Origin: Chlorops oryzae
Lineage: Eukaryota > Arthropoda > Insecta > Diptera > Chloropidae
NCBI GenBank assembly: GCA_020466095.1
Contig: CM035806.1
Location: 4,015,363 to 4,079,362, forward strand
Length of the DNA stretch: 64,000 bases
Reading direction: 5' to 3'
Shown here: in pieces, positions 24,601-36,495 of the stretch
Layout: the number at the start of each line of letters is the position of its first letter
How positions within the stretch are numbered: the stretch's first letter is position 1
The notes under the pieces: model-generated
What the model saw: only the letters and a program-made list of their open reading frames with translations
The model's database searches: none
Told to the model about the DNA's origin: nothing
Made by a program: the position numbers and the translations under genes

Positions 24601-25183
24601 GCGCAATTATGATAATTCTTCAAAAGAAGTATGTATGTACATTAAACTTACATTATTCTTAATATCGGGATCGGCACCGGCCAGCAACAGTTCGCGACAG
24701 CTCTGATTGTGCCCATTTTGGGCTGCCAAATGCAATGCTGTGAAGCCTCCATTATTCTGTATATCTAAGAAAGTACTCGCTAATATATTTTTGGCACTCG
24801 CTGTCTTCGAGTTTTTATTCTTCTTCTCCTTGGACTCGGCGGCGGCGGCGGCGGCGGCGGCTTTCACAACATTCGTTGGCGCACAGAGCAATTTCACACA
24901 GCGACTAAAGCCTCTCCAGGCCGCCTCATGCAACGGAGTATTTCCGTTATTCGATTCTTGTACAGCACGATCGGGATTTCTTTCCAGCAGAACTTGCAAT
25001 TTCTTTTCGTCACCCGTCGCCGCGGCCTCATGAAGTGCCGTCCAGTTCTTCGGATCGTTCTGGAAAGAAATGTCCGAAATAAAAAAAATACAAATTCTAT
25101 GAAATTATTTTATTGTCTCAATTTACCTGTATGATCGCATTGGGAAGTGGGCTTATCTTTGGTCCAACCGGATCGATTGATTT
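21621..25183 (-). CDS. dgo: Diego/ANKRD6 (Diversin)-type ankyrin-repeat protein, 5' end not found
   Basis: Exons 25183-25127, 25059-24652 and 24584-21621 join in phase 0 (1142 residues visible). No ATG lies in the first, so at least one upstream exon exists. Six ankyrin repeats cover about residues 20-245 (TALHEAAATGD, TPLHEAAWRGF, TALHLAAQNGH, TPLHTSCRYGH, HPLHISCAMGR, TPRDIAIRKHH). Repeat two or three is split by an Ala/Lys-rich insertion. The repeats, and the following YYLDLAGHI to CYCGPFFKHIEHK to SVIADRIRCESRRMQLHRIL stretch, match the order of vertebrate ANKRD6 (YQLYTLYRG to CRCEPLINKLE to LSAERTECLNRL). The rest is low-complexity, with acidic, Asn-rich, Ser-rich and Gly8 tracts. Diego works with Dishevelled, Prickle, Frizzled and Flamingo in planar cell polarity at apical junctions. 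Assignment to dgo is by architecture and recall. Confidence 0.85.
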
Positions 25184-25404
25184 CTAAAATAAAAAAAAAT
25201 TTTTAAAACACTCATCATTCCAGTCTTTGATATGATTTCATTTGATATATGTACTTGAAATACAAAATATATATATATTTAACCCTTTACTGCATGATAT
25301 ATTGAAAAAATGGGAAAATTTATTTTCGCAGTAAATGGTTTTAGTATGGCTTCAAAAGTAATTATATACCTATCGTTTTTCATCATAAAGTACCTATGAA
25401 TCCC

Positions 25405-26165
25405 TGTTTATACCCAGCGTAAGCGGGGTATTTTAGTTTTGTGCAAATCTTGTAACAGCCAGAACTAAGCTCCGTAGATATAGACATATATATATATTCT
25501 TGATCAGGATCAAAAACTGAATCGATTTAGACATGTCCGTCTTTCTGTCCGTCTGTCTGTATACAGTTATCTTATCGAAGGAGTTGAGCTATGTTGACAA
25601 AATTCGGTATGCGTGCTCACGGGGACATGAGCAAGAACAAGTTCGAGAATGACCCGATCGGACCATTTTTAGGGGTACCTCCAGTACTAGGGTCTGTTAT
25701 GAAAGTCACAAAAACTGCTCTAAAATCGAAATTTTTCAAGATATTTTGATGAAATTTGATATTTGATCATATTTAAAGGCCAGTAATATGATTTCCGAAA
25801 ATTGGAAAAGTGGGCGTGGCAGAAGGGCGGTTTTCAAAATTGTCTCCTACACCCGAAATTCAAATGGGACTTGAACGAAAATTGGCACTTATGCTTCCTT
25901 TGTAGCCATAAACATCCTTACAAAAAATTTCCTTGATCGGTCCATTATTAGGGGTACCTCCAGTACTAGGGTCTGCCACAAAAATCCAAAAACTGCCTTA
26001 AAATCGGACTTTTTCGAAATATTTTAATGAAACTTAAAATTTGAGCGTATATTTAAGCCTCCGATTATAATTAAACAAAAATTGGAAAATTGGGCGTGGC
26101 AAACGGGCAGTTTTCATAAATAAAAAAAAAGTCGGTATATGGGGCCCCTTATGGCCTTAAATAAC
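25405..26165. repeat. dispersed dipteran repeat with two ~270-bp internal units
   Basis: Begins with GCGTAAGCGGGGTATTTTAG and TTCTTGATCAGGATCAAAAA, then CATGTCCGTC plus GTCTGTCTGTCCGTC repeats, a signature that recurs in fly transposon ends. Two tandem units follow, each with GGGGTACCTCCAGTACTAGG and, further on, AAAATTGGAAAA-TGGGCGTGGC. An inverted fragment of the TACCTCCAGTA motif recurs at 28892-28912. No protein remains. The family could not be named. Confidence 0.65.
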
Positions 26166-26403
26166 TCTTGATATGAAAAACTATTTCAACATGTATATAT
26201 ATGGGTAACTGCAATAAAGGCTTAAATCCCTCGAGAAAATTATTGAGATCTAAAAATAAGAAAAAAATCTGGAAGCTAGAATGTGAAATTCTTATTTTTT
26301 CAATCCTAAATTACTATAAACAAGATTTAAGGATCTTCATTTTAAGAATGAATACTTGATTTTAGAACAAAACTCTAGAAATGATTGTCGCAATCTTATA
26401 ATT

Positions 26404-27192
26404 ATGCCTCGGAATTTGAATATGTAAAAAAATGAAAAAAAAAAATTCAAAAAAATTCAAAAAAAATTAAAAATCAATCAAAAAATTCAAAATATTCAAA
26501 AAATTCACAGCCAAAAATTCCAAATTAGATTCGATTTAAGCCCAAAATCCAATATTGCGAGAGCCCGATGCGAGAGTGCGCGACGTTACGAAAATGTTTT
26601 GCGTGACGCATTTCAATCTCCAATGAGAGTTTTGCGTCACGCAGATGATAGCATAATTTCGCTTCTAGTAATGCAATATTTGAACCGAGTACCAATCTAA
26701 TGAGTACCGAGTACTCATAAAATTTGTACGTTATCATTTGAGTTTAAATTTTAATTCAAAATTTTCAAAAATTTTCAAAATAACCGAAGCTTGCGAACTT
26801 TTTTCACGAACATGAACAGTTTTTGTTTTATTAGTTTAAACGAGTACCCAATAGCGAGTACTCAAAAAATAGTACATCATTAACCTGTCAAATTGCCTCG
26901 CAACGAGAAATATTCAATTTTTCAAAATTTTCTCGCTACGAGGTCTCGCATGCGATACATTGAGCTTGAACCATAATATTGAATGTATGAAATTTGTGTG
27001 CGTCTCGTCTCGCAGCTCTCGCATCGGGCTCTCGCAATGTTGAATTTTGGGCTTATGCCTCGGAATTTGAATATGTAAAATTGAAAAAAAATTCCAAAAA
27101 AATATTCAAAAAATATTCAAAAAAATTAAAAAAAAAATTCAAATCAAAATATTCAACAAATTCACAGTCAAAAATTCCAAATTAGTTCGATT
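26404..27192. repeat. tandem duplication of ~136 bp interrupted by a TIR element
   Basis: The unit running from ATGCCTCGGAATTTGAATAT to CCAAATTAGATTCGATTTA occurs at 26404-26538 and again at 27055-27192. Both have AAATTC-rich centres and CACAGYCAAAAATTCC near the end. A third start (TATGCCT) follows at 27193. Between the two units lies the inverted-repeat element 26539-27053. Confidence 0.85.
26539..27053. mobile_element. 515-bp TIR element at the duplication junction
   Basis: The ends AGCCCAAAATYCAAYATTGC and GAGAGCCCGATGCGAGAG are inverted at both sides, about 39 bp of matching arm. TA flanks each end, as for Tc1/mariner-type insertions. The interior repeats CGAGTACTC and CTCGCATGCG motifs. 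There is no transposase frame. Confidence 0.85.
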
Positions 27193-27590
27193 TAGTATGC
27201 CTATTAAAATGTTGAATTGTCAAATTAACGAAAAAAAGCCTACTTCATGAAAAAATATTCAAAAACCACAGTTAAATGCAAAAAAATTCAAAAAAATTCA
27301 AAATATTCAATAAATTCAAATAATTCAAAAAAAATTCAAAATATTCAAAATCCGAGCTTTACTTATAATTAAGAGAAAATTCTTAGTTTTTAGATTAGTT
27401 CTTAGTTCTTGGATTTTACATGGAATGGTATCCAGTGTGGCCATTTAAGCCTTTTTGAGGTTAATTTTAACCCTTATTTTTGGTTTTCCCCCCTATTGCC
27501 AGTAGGTCACCCCCCCAATATTTGAAGACAAAAATTTTCCCCAAAATTTTTTAGGTTTTATTATTTTTATTTTGAATGCTTCATTATCAA

Positions 27591-28410
27591 GTAAAAATTT
27601 TTTGGAGTGAAAAATTCGTTAAGCATGTCCCAAACTTCGAGCAACCATAAACTCAATTGAGCATTTTGACCAAAAGAAGAACATATTCGTTCGTTTAGCG
27701 TAATGGTTCGAGGCTCGGCCGAGGTGAGAAAATTTAAACGATAAGTAAGAACAAAAAGATTTAGACATACATTTTACAAATACTGAATAAACATTTTAGT
27801 ACAATTATTAAATAACACAAATAGGAAAAAAAAGTCTTAACAAAAAATAAAATTTTTCTTTTTTCTCAGTCGCTGAAAACACCGTCATCATAAAATCCGC
27901 ATTAGGGAGCTATACCCATTTAAAACTCAAATAATCGTACTTTTTTTTGATTAGCACTTTTATTAAAACAATATCGAAAACCATAAACCTTCAGGGATTC
28001 TGTCATATAAGAAAAAATCAAAAATAAAAAAAAACAGTAGATGATTTTTGAGTTCAACAATGTGTATAGCTCCCTAATGGGCATTTTATCATAACAGTGT
28101 TTTCGTACGAATACTTGGTATATCTCCGAGTACATTCTGGTGTTAGCTTGAATACCATTACTGCACACTCGATACATAATACTATGCCAAAAGTTGTCAA
28201 AAAAAAACTTTAAAAAATATTTGAATGCCAGACGTACGATAGCTCAGAAACTAATGATGCAGTTCGATTGCTCGTGCCCGAAATAGGGAGAAACCGTTAA
28301 ATTCGGTCTTGTATTTTAAATTTGAAAAAAATTAAAAACTATCACAGTGTAATTATTGGGCGGCTTTAAATGGGTTAATATACCCGATCTACGCAGGCAT
28401 AGAAACGTTT
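27591..28410 (+). repeat. ~820-bp direct repeat, copy 1
   Basis: Starts TCATTATCAAGTAAAAATTT and ends CTACGCAGGCATAGAAAC. It is repeated in the same orientation at 29780-30590. Inside, 27874-27918 and 28063-28105 form a stem of about 43 bp (ATTAGGGAGCTATACCCAT / TGTATAGCTCCCTAATGGG). There is no coding frame of interest. A GTTCGATTGC block near 28262 is weakly B-box-like. Confidence 0.88.
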
Positions 28411-29779
28411 TCATTTTTTTTACTATTGAAACCCTTTTAATATTGACAGCCTGTCAAAAGTTCACAAATCTGCAAACAACGTGCGGCTTGGCAGTTACAA
28501 ATAATTGAAATTAAGTGAAGATGATTCTGTTGAAATTTTTTAATTCGAGAATTTTCCGAAACAAATTTTTTAAATATGGATAGTAGCATTCAGAGTATTA
28601 TGTAGCATAAAGCTCATCACTCTTTATTGTGGGTTTTTTTTATATATGAAACAATTTAAAGCTAAACACTTGAAGCTTTTTTTAAATAAATTTTTGAATT
28701 TCCTGTATGTTCATGTGTAGAAAAAACAAAAAATATGAAGCAATCCTCGGCAAAATCCATAAAAAAACCTATACAGAAATGAAGCTTCAAATGTTTCTAT
28801 TAAGTCCACAAACAAAACGAACTCATTCACACCGATTTTCATTGAAAAAAATTAGGAATTGCGATTTTGAACCTTTTATGTGTTGTCCTCAAACACCCTA
28901 GATACTGGAGGTACCACTTAAAAATCTTCCAATAAAAATATCTAATTTTAACATCGATCTAAAGTTGTTCTCATTGCTACCATTTGTCATAAAATTTCGA
29001 TGCATTTTTCTCTATTCTAGACTTATTTGCCAAAAATAAAATAATGATCTTTCTAGTGCAGTAGCACTTGCAGTGGCTCCGTTACTTCTTATGCTTGCTT
29101 TAAAATCATAATTTCGATTGATCATGTAAAATTGCGTTTGTTTAAGCGAAGAATACTGAACAATGAAAATGAATTACGAATAGGATGTCACTGTATGTCA
29201 ATATTACTATATATGTCACTCAGGAAGCACGTTTCTAATTTTGGCTCTTTTCAACACGGTCTTGAGTACTCCACACACTGGTATTGGTTACCCACCAAAA
29301 TGACAATTTTGCCCAATGAGTACTCACCAAAAGTATTTCTCCATAAACGCTCTTCTTTTGCCTAAAGTCGAGTAAACATCTCATTTCTAACGGGCGACGA
29401 AACGTCCCAGCCAAATCTCTGAAGTGACATATATTGTTATATATGCCTGTAAATGTCTTATAGTAAATAGCAAAAAAAATGCTATCAGAATAAATATATG
29501 TATAATGCTATCATTATATCGAAAAATTTTAAAAATTAAAAAGAAATAATGGGTGAATAGTTCATTTAAATGAATGTTGAGGACATGCGGATTCCCAATT
29601 TAGATATCAATAGGAAAATCTAGATTTTACATAATCTAGAACTTGATTTTCCGGAAGAATCAGTTGCTGACTTTTTCGTTAATTTAACCTATTTTGTTTC
29701 CCCATCAGAGACCCCCCATGGTTCTGCAAATCAAAATTGTTCCTGCCTAAATCTTTAGATTTACATTTTGTATTTATAT
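28411..29779. other. spacer between the two 820-bp repeats
   Basis: 1.37 kb AT-rich DNA with no gene supported. No reverse transcriptase, integrase or primer-binding-site motif is visible, so the flanking repeats are not clearly LTRs. Confidence 0.5.
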
Positions 29780-30590
29780 TCATTATCAAGTAAAAATTTT
29801 TTGGAGTGAAAAATTCGTTAAGCATGTTCCCCAAAACCTGAGCAACCATAAACTCAATTGAGCATTTTGACCAAAAAAAAAAAATTTCGTTCGTTTAGCG
29901 TAATGGTTCGAGGCTCGGCCGAGGTGAGAAAATTTAAAGATAAGTAAGAAAAAAAGATTTAAAATATAAACAAATAACTGAATAAAAAATTTAAAAATTA
30001 ATAAAATAAACAAATAAAAAAAAAGTCTAAACAAAAAATAAAATTTTTCTTTTTTCTCAGTCGCTGAAAACACCGTCATCATAAAATACCGCATTAGGGA
30101 GCTATACCCATTTAAAACTCAAAAATCGTACTTTTTTTTATTAGTATTTTAAAAATTTCGAAACATACTTCAGGGATTTTTATATAAGAAAAAAATCAAA
30201 AAATAAAAAAAACAGTAGATGATTTTTGAGTTCAAAATGTGTATAGCTCCCTAATGGGGCATTTTATCATAACAGTGTTTTCGTACGAATTACTTGGTAT
30301 ATCTCCGAGTACATTTTGGTGTTAGCTTCGAATACCAAACTGCAACTCATACATAATATATGGGCCAAAAAGTTGTCAAAAAAAAAACTTTAAAAAAATA
30401 TTTGAATGAAGACGTACCGATAGCTCAGAAAACTAATGATGCAGTTCGATTGCTCGTGCCCGAAATAGGGAGAAACCGTTAAATTCGGTCTTGTATTTTA
30501 AATTTGAAAAAAAAAAAAACTATCACAGTGTAATTATTGGGCGGCTTTAAATGGGTTAATAGACCCGATCTACGCAGGCATAGGAACTTT
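29780..30590 (+). repeat. ~811-bp direct repeat, copy 2
   Basis: Same content and order as 27591-28410, including the hairpin arms (about 30068-30112 and 30238-30280). It has many single-base losses and homopolymer differences, concentrated in A-rich runs. The pattern fits either decay or an unpolished assembly of a near-identical copy. Confidence 0.88.
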
Positions 30591-33500
30591 TTTTTTTTTA
30601 ACAATGCAATACCCGAAAGGGACACCGAAGAAAAACAGACAATCTCGCAACAGACGTGCCTTCTAGTTACAAAAACAAAATCTTCGACAAGATCGATTCT
30701 TTGAGATTTAATTCGAGGAATTTTTAACATTTTCAATGATACTACATCAAACGTTTTCGAGGCGAAAAGGTTAATGAACACATTTTTTTTTTTGTTTTAT
30801 TCGCACAAAACTCTCTCACAAATCGCACAAATAACGACTTCGTGAAGGCATTTCGAAGAACTATGGCAGTTTCGAGTTGATACATACATATGTTCGAAAG
30901 TGTAGCATAAAAAGATCAAAACAAACGTATGCACATACAATGGATCACCTATGCTCTTATGAACCATAATGGTTCAGCTAATATCTTTCCGCTTCTATTC
31001 CATATCCAAGCAATTCATCAATGTAGATCATTTTCTACAGACTTCTCGTCGGACGTGTTAACAAAGACCGATTTACAATTATCTTTGCTTTGACAGACAG
31101 ACAGACAAACAGACAGACGGACAGATAGACAGTAAGGCAGACAGAAAACGGACAAACAGCAGCGAAAATTAGCTTGTCAGCTTCCATTTTACCATAAAAA
31201 TGGGAAAAGAAAGCTGAAACGCAAGTGCGCTGGCCTACTAGCCACCGATGGATCGATCGATATTGCCGATCGTAAATTTTGAACATTTCTGAATGAAACT
31301 GTTATACTCGTAAACCAAAAAAAAAAAAAAAAAATTGTTTTTAGTAATAAAAACTTCAGCGAAACCGATGCGAAGGCATACACAAATAGACAGTCGGACG
31401 GACGGGCGGACAGACAGTAATTTAAGAAACCCATTTGCATATACTAAGTAGCTATGCTGCTGTCGCTTAGCTTGGCGATATGTATGCATGTATGTACATG
31501 GGTATGTAAAAATGTACACACAATACGATATCTTGGACTATATACAATTGATCGTGCATATATATTCTCTGTGTATGTACACAAAAAGCTAAGTACTTAT
31601 TATTTTAAGCCTCTCTCATGTGCGTAGGACTTGAAACTCATACACGCAATTGCTGATAGCTTATTTTTTTTTTCCTTATGACTTTTGAGGAAATGAACCA
31701 TAAAAGTGAAGAAGAAAAAAAAAAACATTTTTTTTTTTTTTTATAAAAAAAATTTCATTACAGCACCTTTTTATTATCCATAATTTTTTCTCGTTGCCTT
31801 GCTTCTTCGTTCTCTTGTGGTATATCGCTTCATTTGCAACACCATTGCGTTGAATTGTATTTAATTTTGTGTGGAATTCCTCTACTACTCCATTCAACTA
31901 TTGGCTTCCTTCGAAGTATTTCTCAATTTTTCTCCTTTCCTCTGCTTATTTTCATTTATTTATCATTTTATTTTTGAATATTTTTTTTTTTGCTCTTAAC
32001 ACTTAATTGCATTGCATTCGCGTTACATTCCTCACGAAAAAAAAAATAAAAACATCTATTTATGTATCAAAAAAAAAAAATTTCTCTTTTCTTTTCCCAC
32101 AAAATGTGTGATCTATGATGAGATTTCTTAACAGGGTCCGCAAGAGACTTCCATTTTCGTACGCACAATTTCCTTGGCAAGCAGAATTTTGCTTGGTTTT
32201 CGTTTCGTTTCGTTTCGTTTCGTTTCGACGTTTTGGAATTCCAGCTTATAACCGTTTCGATCGGCTCGCGTATGTATTTTACAAGACGATCCTCGGGGTC
32301 TGGCTTTTGCCACTCTACACACACATATATATATATATCTTTCTACTACCAATTGGATTAATGTATCTCTAGATTGAAGAGCGCGCTTCACCAAAGGTAC
32401 AAACACTCGCTCACACGATCGCGTCTTGACAGCAACTGATCTTCGGGCCAAAGAAATTGAAACGTCAACTTCTTTTTGTGGCTTCAAACTGGTTTCGACT
32501 TCGCGTTACCACACTCGAAAGAAGTCTACATTGCGAATAGACAAAGCCAATGGCGCAATATTACATGATATATCGTAAATTTACGGCAATTCAATTGCCA
32601 TTTTAAAAATTGAAATTTTAGGCATTTGAATTTTTTATTTATTTTTAAGTTAATTACACAGCGCACGACGGACAATGTAAACAGAATTTTGACTGCAGTT
32701 TCTGAAAGTACTAGGAAATGGGAGAAAATTCCTATATTTCGTTTTGGAAGATTGGCTACAGGTCAATTTTAAATCGTTCTCGAAAATTTTAGCCGAGAAT
32801 TAAGTTGCGCATTTAATTATGGCTATATCTCGTAAACCGTTCAATATTTTACGTTTCTTTTCATGACAAAAATTTAGACCTTGATCTGAAAAATTAACTG
32901 TATAACTAAACGATCCGGAAAAACTCCATCTAATAGTTAAAAATGATAAAAAATATGAATATTTCATAGAATAAAAAAAATTTTTTTTTCATTTCATAGA
33001 ATAAAAAAAAATCTTTTGAACACTCTTGACCATAGCTCCCAAGTCGGTATGAATTTTTTGAAAATTTTTTTTATTTAAATATAGGAAAAACTTAACTGAT
33101 CAGCTTCTTCCAGTACACTAACGGCATTCGAGCGCTCCTTGATACAGTTTTGCCAGTGCAAGGTTTAAAATTTTTTTCCCAAAATCAGGAGAAAAAACTA
33201 AAAATTACCCATGATAAAAAAAAAACAACGATTTATAGCATTTACTATTAACAGCATTGCTGTAAACCGTTAAACTTATATGTCGGGACAAATTTTTTCC
33301 TTATTAATAATAATATAATTTATAATTATTAGCGGGTTAGTTAACTATACTATAACTATACTATAAGTAGTAAAGAGTCATCTCAAATCAATATACAATA
33401 GGTTAAAATAAACCCCATTTTTCTACAGTCATTTGACAATTTAGTAAAATATAATAGGGTTGATTGTTTCGATAAATATCAGTTTCCGATAGAACGATGG

Positions 33501-33630
33501 CTTCATGGAAATTTAATGATATTAATTCTAGTGGAGTATTGCAAAGGAAATAAAGCCTCATAGAATAATAAATTTTATTTTTTTTTTTTTTGTCCAACTC
33601 ATTAAATATTTCACGAAAATGAAGTGAAAT
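30591..33630. other. intergenic region with GACA and CGTTT microsatellites
   Basis: No coding exon is supported. (GACA)n-like tracts lie at 31092-31160 and 31388-31420 and (CGTTT)n at 32197-32226. Several poly-A and poly-T runs occur. The GC-richer stretch 32110-32530 could be a 5' leader of the minus-strand Diego-like gene, but no splice donor in the right phase was identified. Confidence 0.4.
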
Positions 33631-33834
33631 TAAGTGAAACGACAAGCGATAGTCAATAAATGCACCGATAAATATGTCCAATCTCCAAACTATCGACACT
33701 CGAATCGGCCGTTTAACATCACTGCCAGAAAAGTAAACAAACGGAAATGTCCTTATCACATAAATAAAATAAATGGCACTGTCGTTATCAAAACGAGTCG
33801 CAAATTCGACTCTCAAGAGTTTTTAACTGACAAA

Positions 33835-36216
33835 ATGATCAAGTACATGAAAATCAATGGATTCGCGAAGGTTTCCAACGCACAATGGAAGGAACGAGCC
33901 TTTAATGCGTTCACTTATGCTCTAGTTGGATTTGTTATCCTAAGTGGACTATCCTTGCTGATTGACTGGTCGGAGAATGGCAGTGAGAAACGGTATGCCC
34001 AAAGGTTTTCGCCAGACTTGAATAAAGTGCGTAAAATCATTTTGGAGAACGATGCTGACGAAACGCAGATAAGAGATGTTAATTGCACGTTCTGGAATTG
34101 CGTCGACATCTATCGCTGCGGCCAGAATCGTTTGGCGGTGTACGTTTACCCATTGCAAATGTTCGTATCGAAGACTGATAAGGGATCGATCGTTCTAACG
34201 CGAGAATACTATGAAATATTGGAGACTGTTTATCAGGTACGCTGTCTATCTTCCATTCCGAATGAACGTTGTTGTGTTAAAATAACATAATTTTTTTTTT
34301 TTTTATGTTTTCAGAGTCCATACTACACAGCCAATCCCAATGAGGCTTGCCTTTTTCTGCCAAGCATCGATTTGTTGAATCAACAACTTTTCAATCAGAA
34401 ACTGGTCAATCGTGCTCTAGCTTCGCTGGAATATTGGGACAGAGGAGCGAATCATTTAATATTTAATATGTTACCTGGAAATTTTGACGACTTTAATCGA
34501 AGCATCGATGTTAATACAGATCGTGCTATTATCTTGGGCGGCGGTTTCGACACTTGGACATATCGTGCTGGTTTCGACATATCATTTCCTGTTTGGAGTC
34601 CAATGCTACAACATTTCGATCAAACGAAAATCGAGATCGACTTTCAAAGAAAGTATTTACTAGTTGTAGGACAACTTAATATGCTTCCACAGCAACTCCA
34701 TGCTGTTCAAAATATCGCACAAGAATATCCCAATGAAGTGATACTTTTGAAAAGCTGCAAAACGAGCGATCACAGTGAGATAGAATTAAATTGCAAGGAA
34801 TATGTGGGCAAAGGAATGCAACATAAATATCCTCAATTGCTTGCGAGTGGTACATTCTGTCTGATTGGACGTAGCGTACGATTGGGTCAGCCAGATCTAT
34901 TGGAAATATTAGCACATAATTGTATACCAGTCATCGCGATCGATAATTACATTTTACCCTTCGAAGATGTTATAGATTGGAATTTAGCGGCCATCAGAAT
35001 GCGTGAGAGTGATACACACGATCTGATGGCACAATTGAAAAGTGTCTCCGCGGTAAAAATTCTCGAATTACAGCAACAAGGTCGATGGCTATTCAATCGT
35101 TATTTTCGAGATTTGCGTACGATAACACTGACGGCATTAGAATTACTAGATGGTCGCATGTTTCCGCATCGAGCACGTAATCTCCGGCAATGGAATACTG
35201 CAGATATTAACTATAAGATACCATTGAATCCATTATTTCTGCCAATCATTGCACCGAAGACACAAGGCTTTACTGCCGTCATACTCACCTACGATCGAGT
35301 CGAGAGTCTTTTTACGCTCATTCAGAAACTCTCTTTAGTGCCATCATTGCAATGCATATTGGTCATCTGGAATAATCAGCATAAATCGCCGCCACATAGT
35401 AAGTTCACTTCAAAAAAAAAAAATTATCCCATTTTAAATTCAAACATCTCTTTTCTTTTCGCCGCGCTTAGTTTCAACCTTTCCAATGATAATGAAACCC
35501 ATAAAAGTCATACAAACACACGCGAATAAACTTTCAAATCGATTCTTCCCTTATGCTGAGATAGAAACCGAAGCTATCTTAACCATAGATGATGACATTA
35601 ATATGTTGACAGCAGACGAATTGGACTTCGGGTACGTTCACGCAGAGTTCACACACAATCGAAAGAGGAATAATTTTTTTTTTTTTTCTATGGATTTTTT
35701 TTGTAATATCGCAGGTTTGAAGTATGGCGTGAATTTCCGGATCGGATAGTTGGCTTTCCCAGTCGCATACATATCTGGGATAATATAACAATGCGTTGGC
35801 ACTATGAATCCGAATGGACAAATCAAATTTCAATGGTATTGACCGGTGCAGCGTTCCATCATAAGTTTTGGAGTCACATGTATACACACGCGATGCCCGG
35901 CGACATTAAGGATTGGGTTGATGAACGAATGAACTGCGAAGATATAGCTATGAATTTCCTGGTTGCCAATATAACAAATAAGCCACCGATTAAAGTGACA
36001 CCGAGAAAGAAATTCAAATGTCCGGAATGCATAAACAATGAAATGCTATCAGCCGATTTGAATCATATGCGGGAACGTTCAGCTTGCATAGATCGATTCG
36101 CTCGAATATATGGACATATGCCGCTTCGTAGTGTCGAATTCCGAGCGGATCCTGTACTGTTCAAGGATAACTTCCCCGAAAAACTGAAACGATTCAATGA
36201 TGTTGGCGCCCTTTAG
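33835..36216 (+). CDS. sotv: Exostosin-2, heparan sulfate co-polymerase subunit (Ext2/sotv)
   Basis: Four exons: 33835-34236, 34315-35398, 35472-35631 and 35715-36216. All are GT-AG with compatible phases, giving 715 residues (human EXT2 has 718). The start CAAAATG is the first in-frame ATG; upstream frame is open but ATG-free. A type II membrane anchor ([19 protein letters not shown]) lies near residues 31-50. The exostosin domain follows ([76 protein letters not shown]). The GT64 domain has [36 protein letters not shown] (the DDD metal/UDP site), [38 protein letters not shown] and [13 protein letters not shown]. It partners Ext1/Tout-velu in the Golgi to build heparan sulfate needed for Hedgehog, Wingless and Dpp spread. 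Convergent with the proteasome gene, 279 bp apart. Confidence 0.96.
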
Positions 36217-36272
36217 ATAAAAAAAAAAAGAGAACGTCTCAGTTTTCGACTCATTAAATACTCTTACGCTTA

Positions 36273-36278
36273 AATAAA
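36273..36278 (+). promoter_or_regulatory. poly(A) signal AATAAA of Ext2/sotv
   Basis: AATAAA 57 bp after the stop codon, followed by a long T/C-rich tract, in the 279-bp gap between two convergent genes. Confidence 0.65.
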
Positions 36279-36495
36279 GATTAGAATCCATTAAAATAGG
36301 TATTCTTCTTTCTTTCTCTCTTTTCTATCCCTACATCTGGCTCCCTCTCTCTCTGTCTCACGTGTTTTTGTTGAAAGCTCAATGAGTTTAGTTTTAGTTT
36401 AGTTCATACTTTATACCATTACAAATTTATTAAAATTAATTTTTTATGATCATACAAAATGACCGAAAATTACTGAAATAATTCATTTTTTTTTT

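Noticed and set aside
28205..28300. tRNA gene
   Set aside because: Weak B-box-like GTTCGATTGC only; no cloverleaf, and it lies inside a repeated element.
27591..30590. LTR retrotransposon with 0.8-kb LTRs
   Set aside because: No gag/pol, no primer-binding site, no TG...CA ends or target duplication seen.
31085..31165. CRISPR-like array
   Set aside because: Simple (GACA)n microsatellite with no spacers; the genome is eukaryotic.
32067..32487. Minus-strand frames as the N terminus of the Diego-like protein
   Set aside because: No splice donor in the phase required by the exon at 25183 and no ankyrin-like sequence; kept only as a possible 5' leader.
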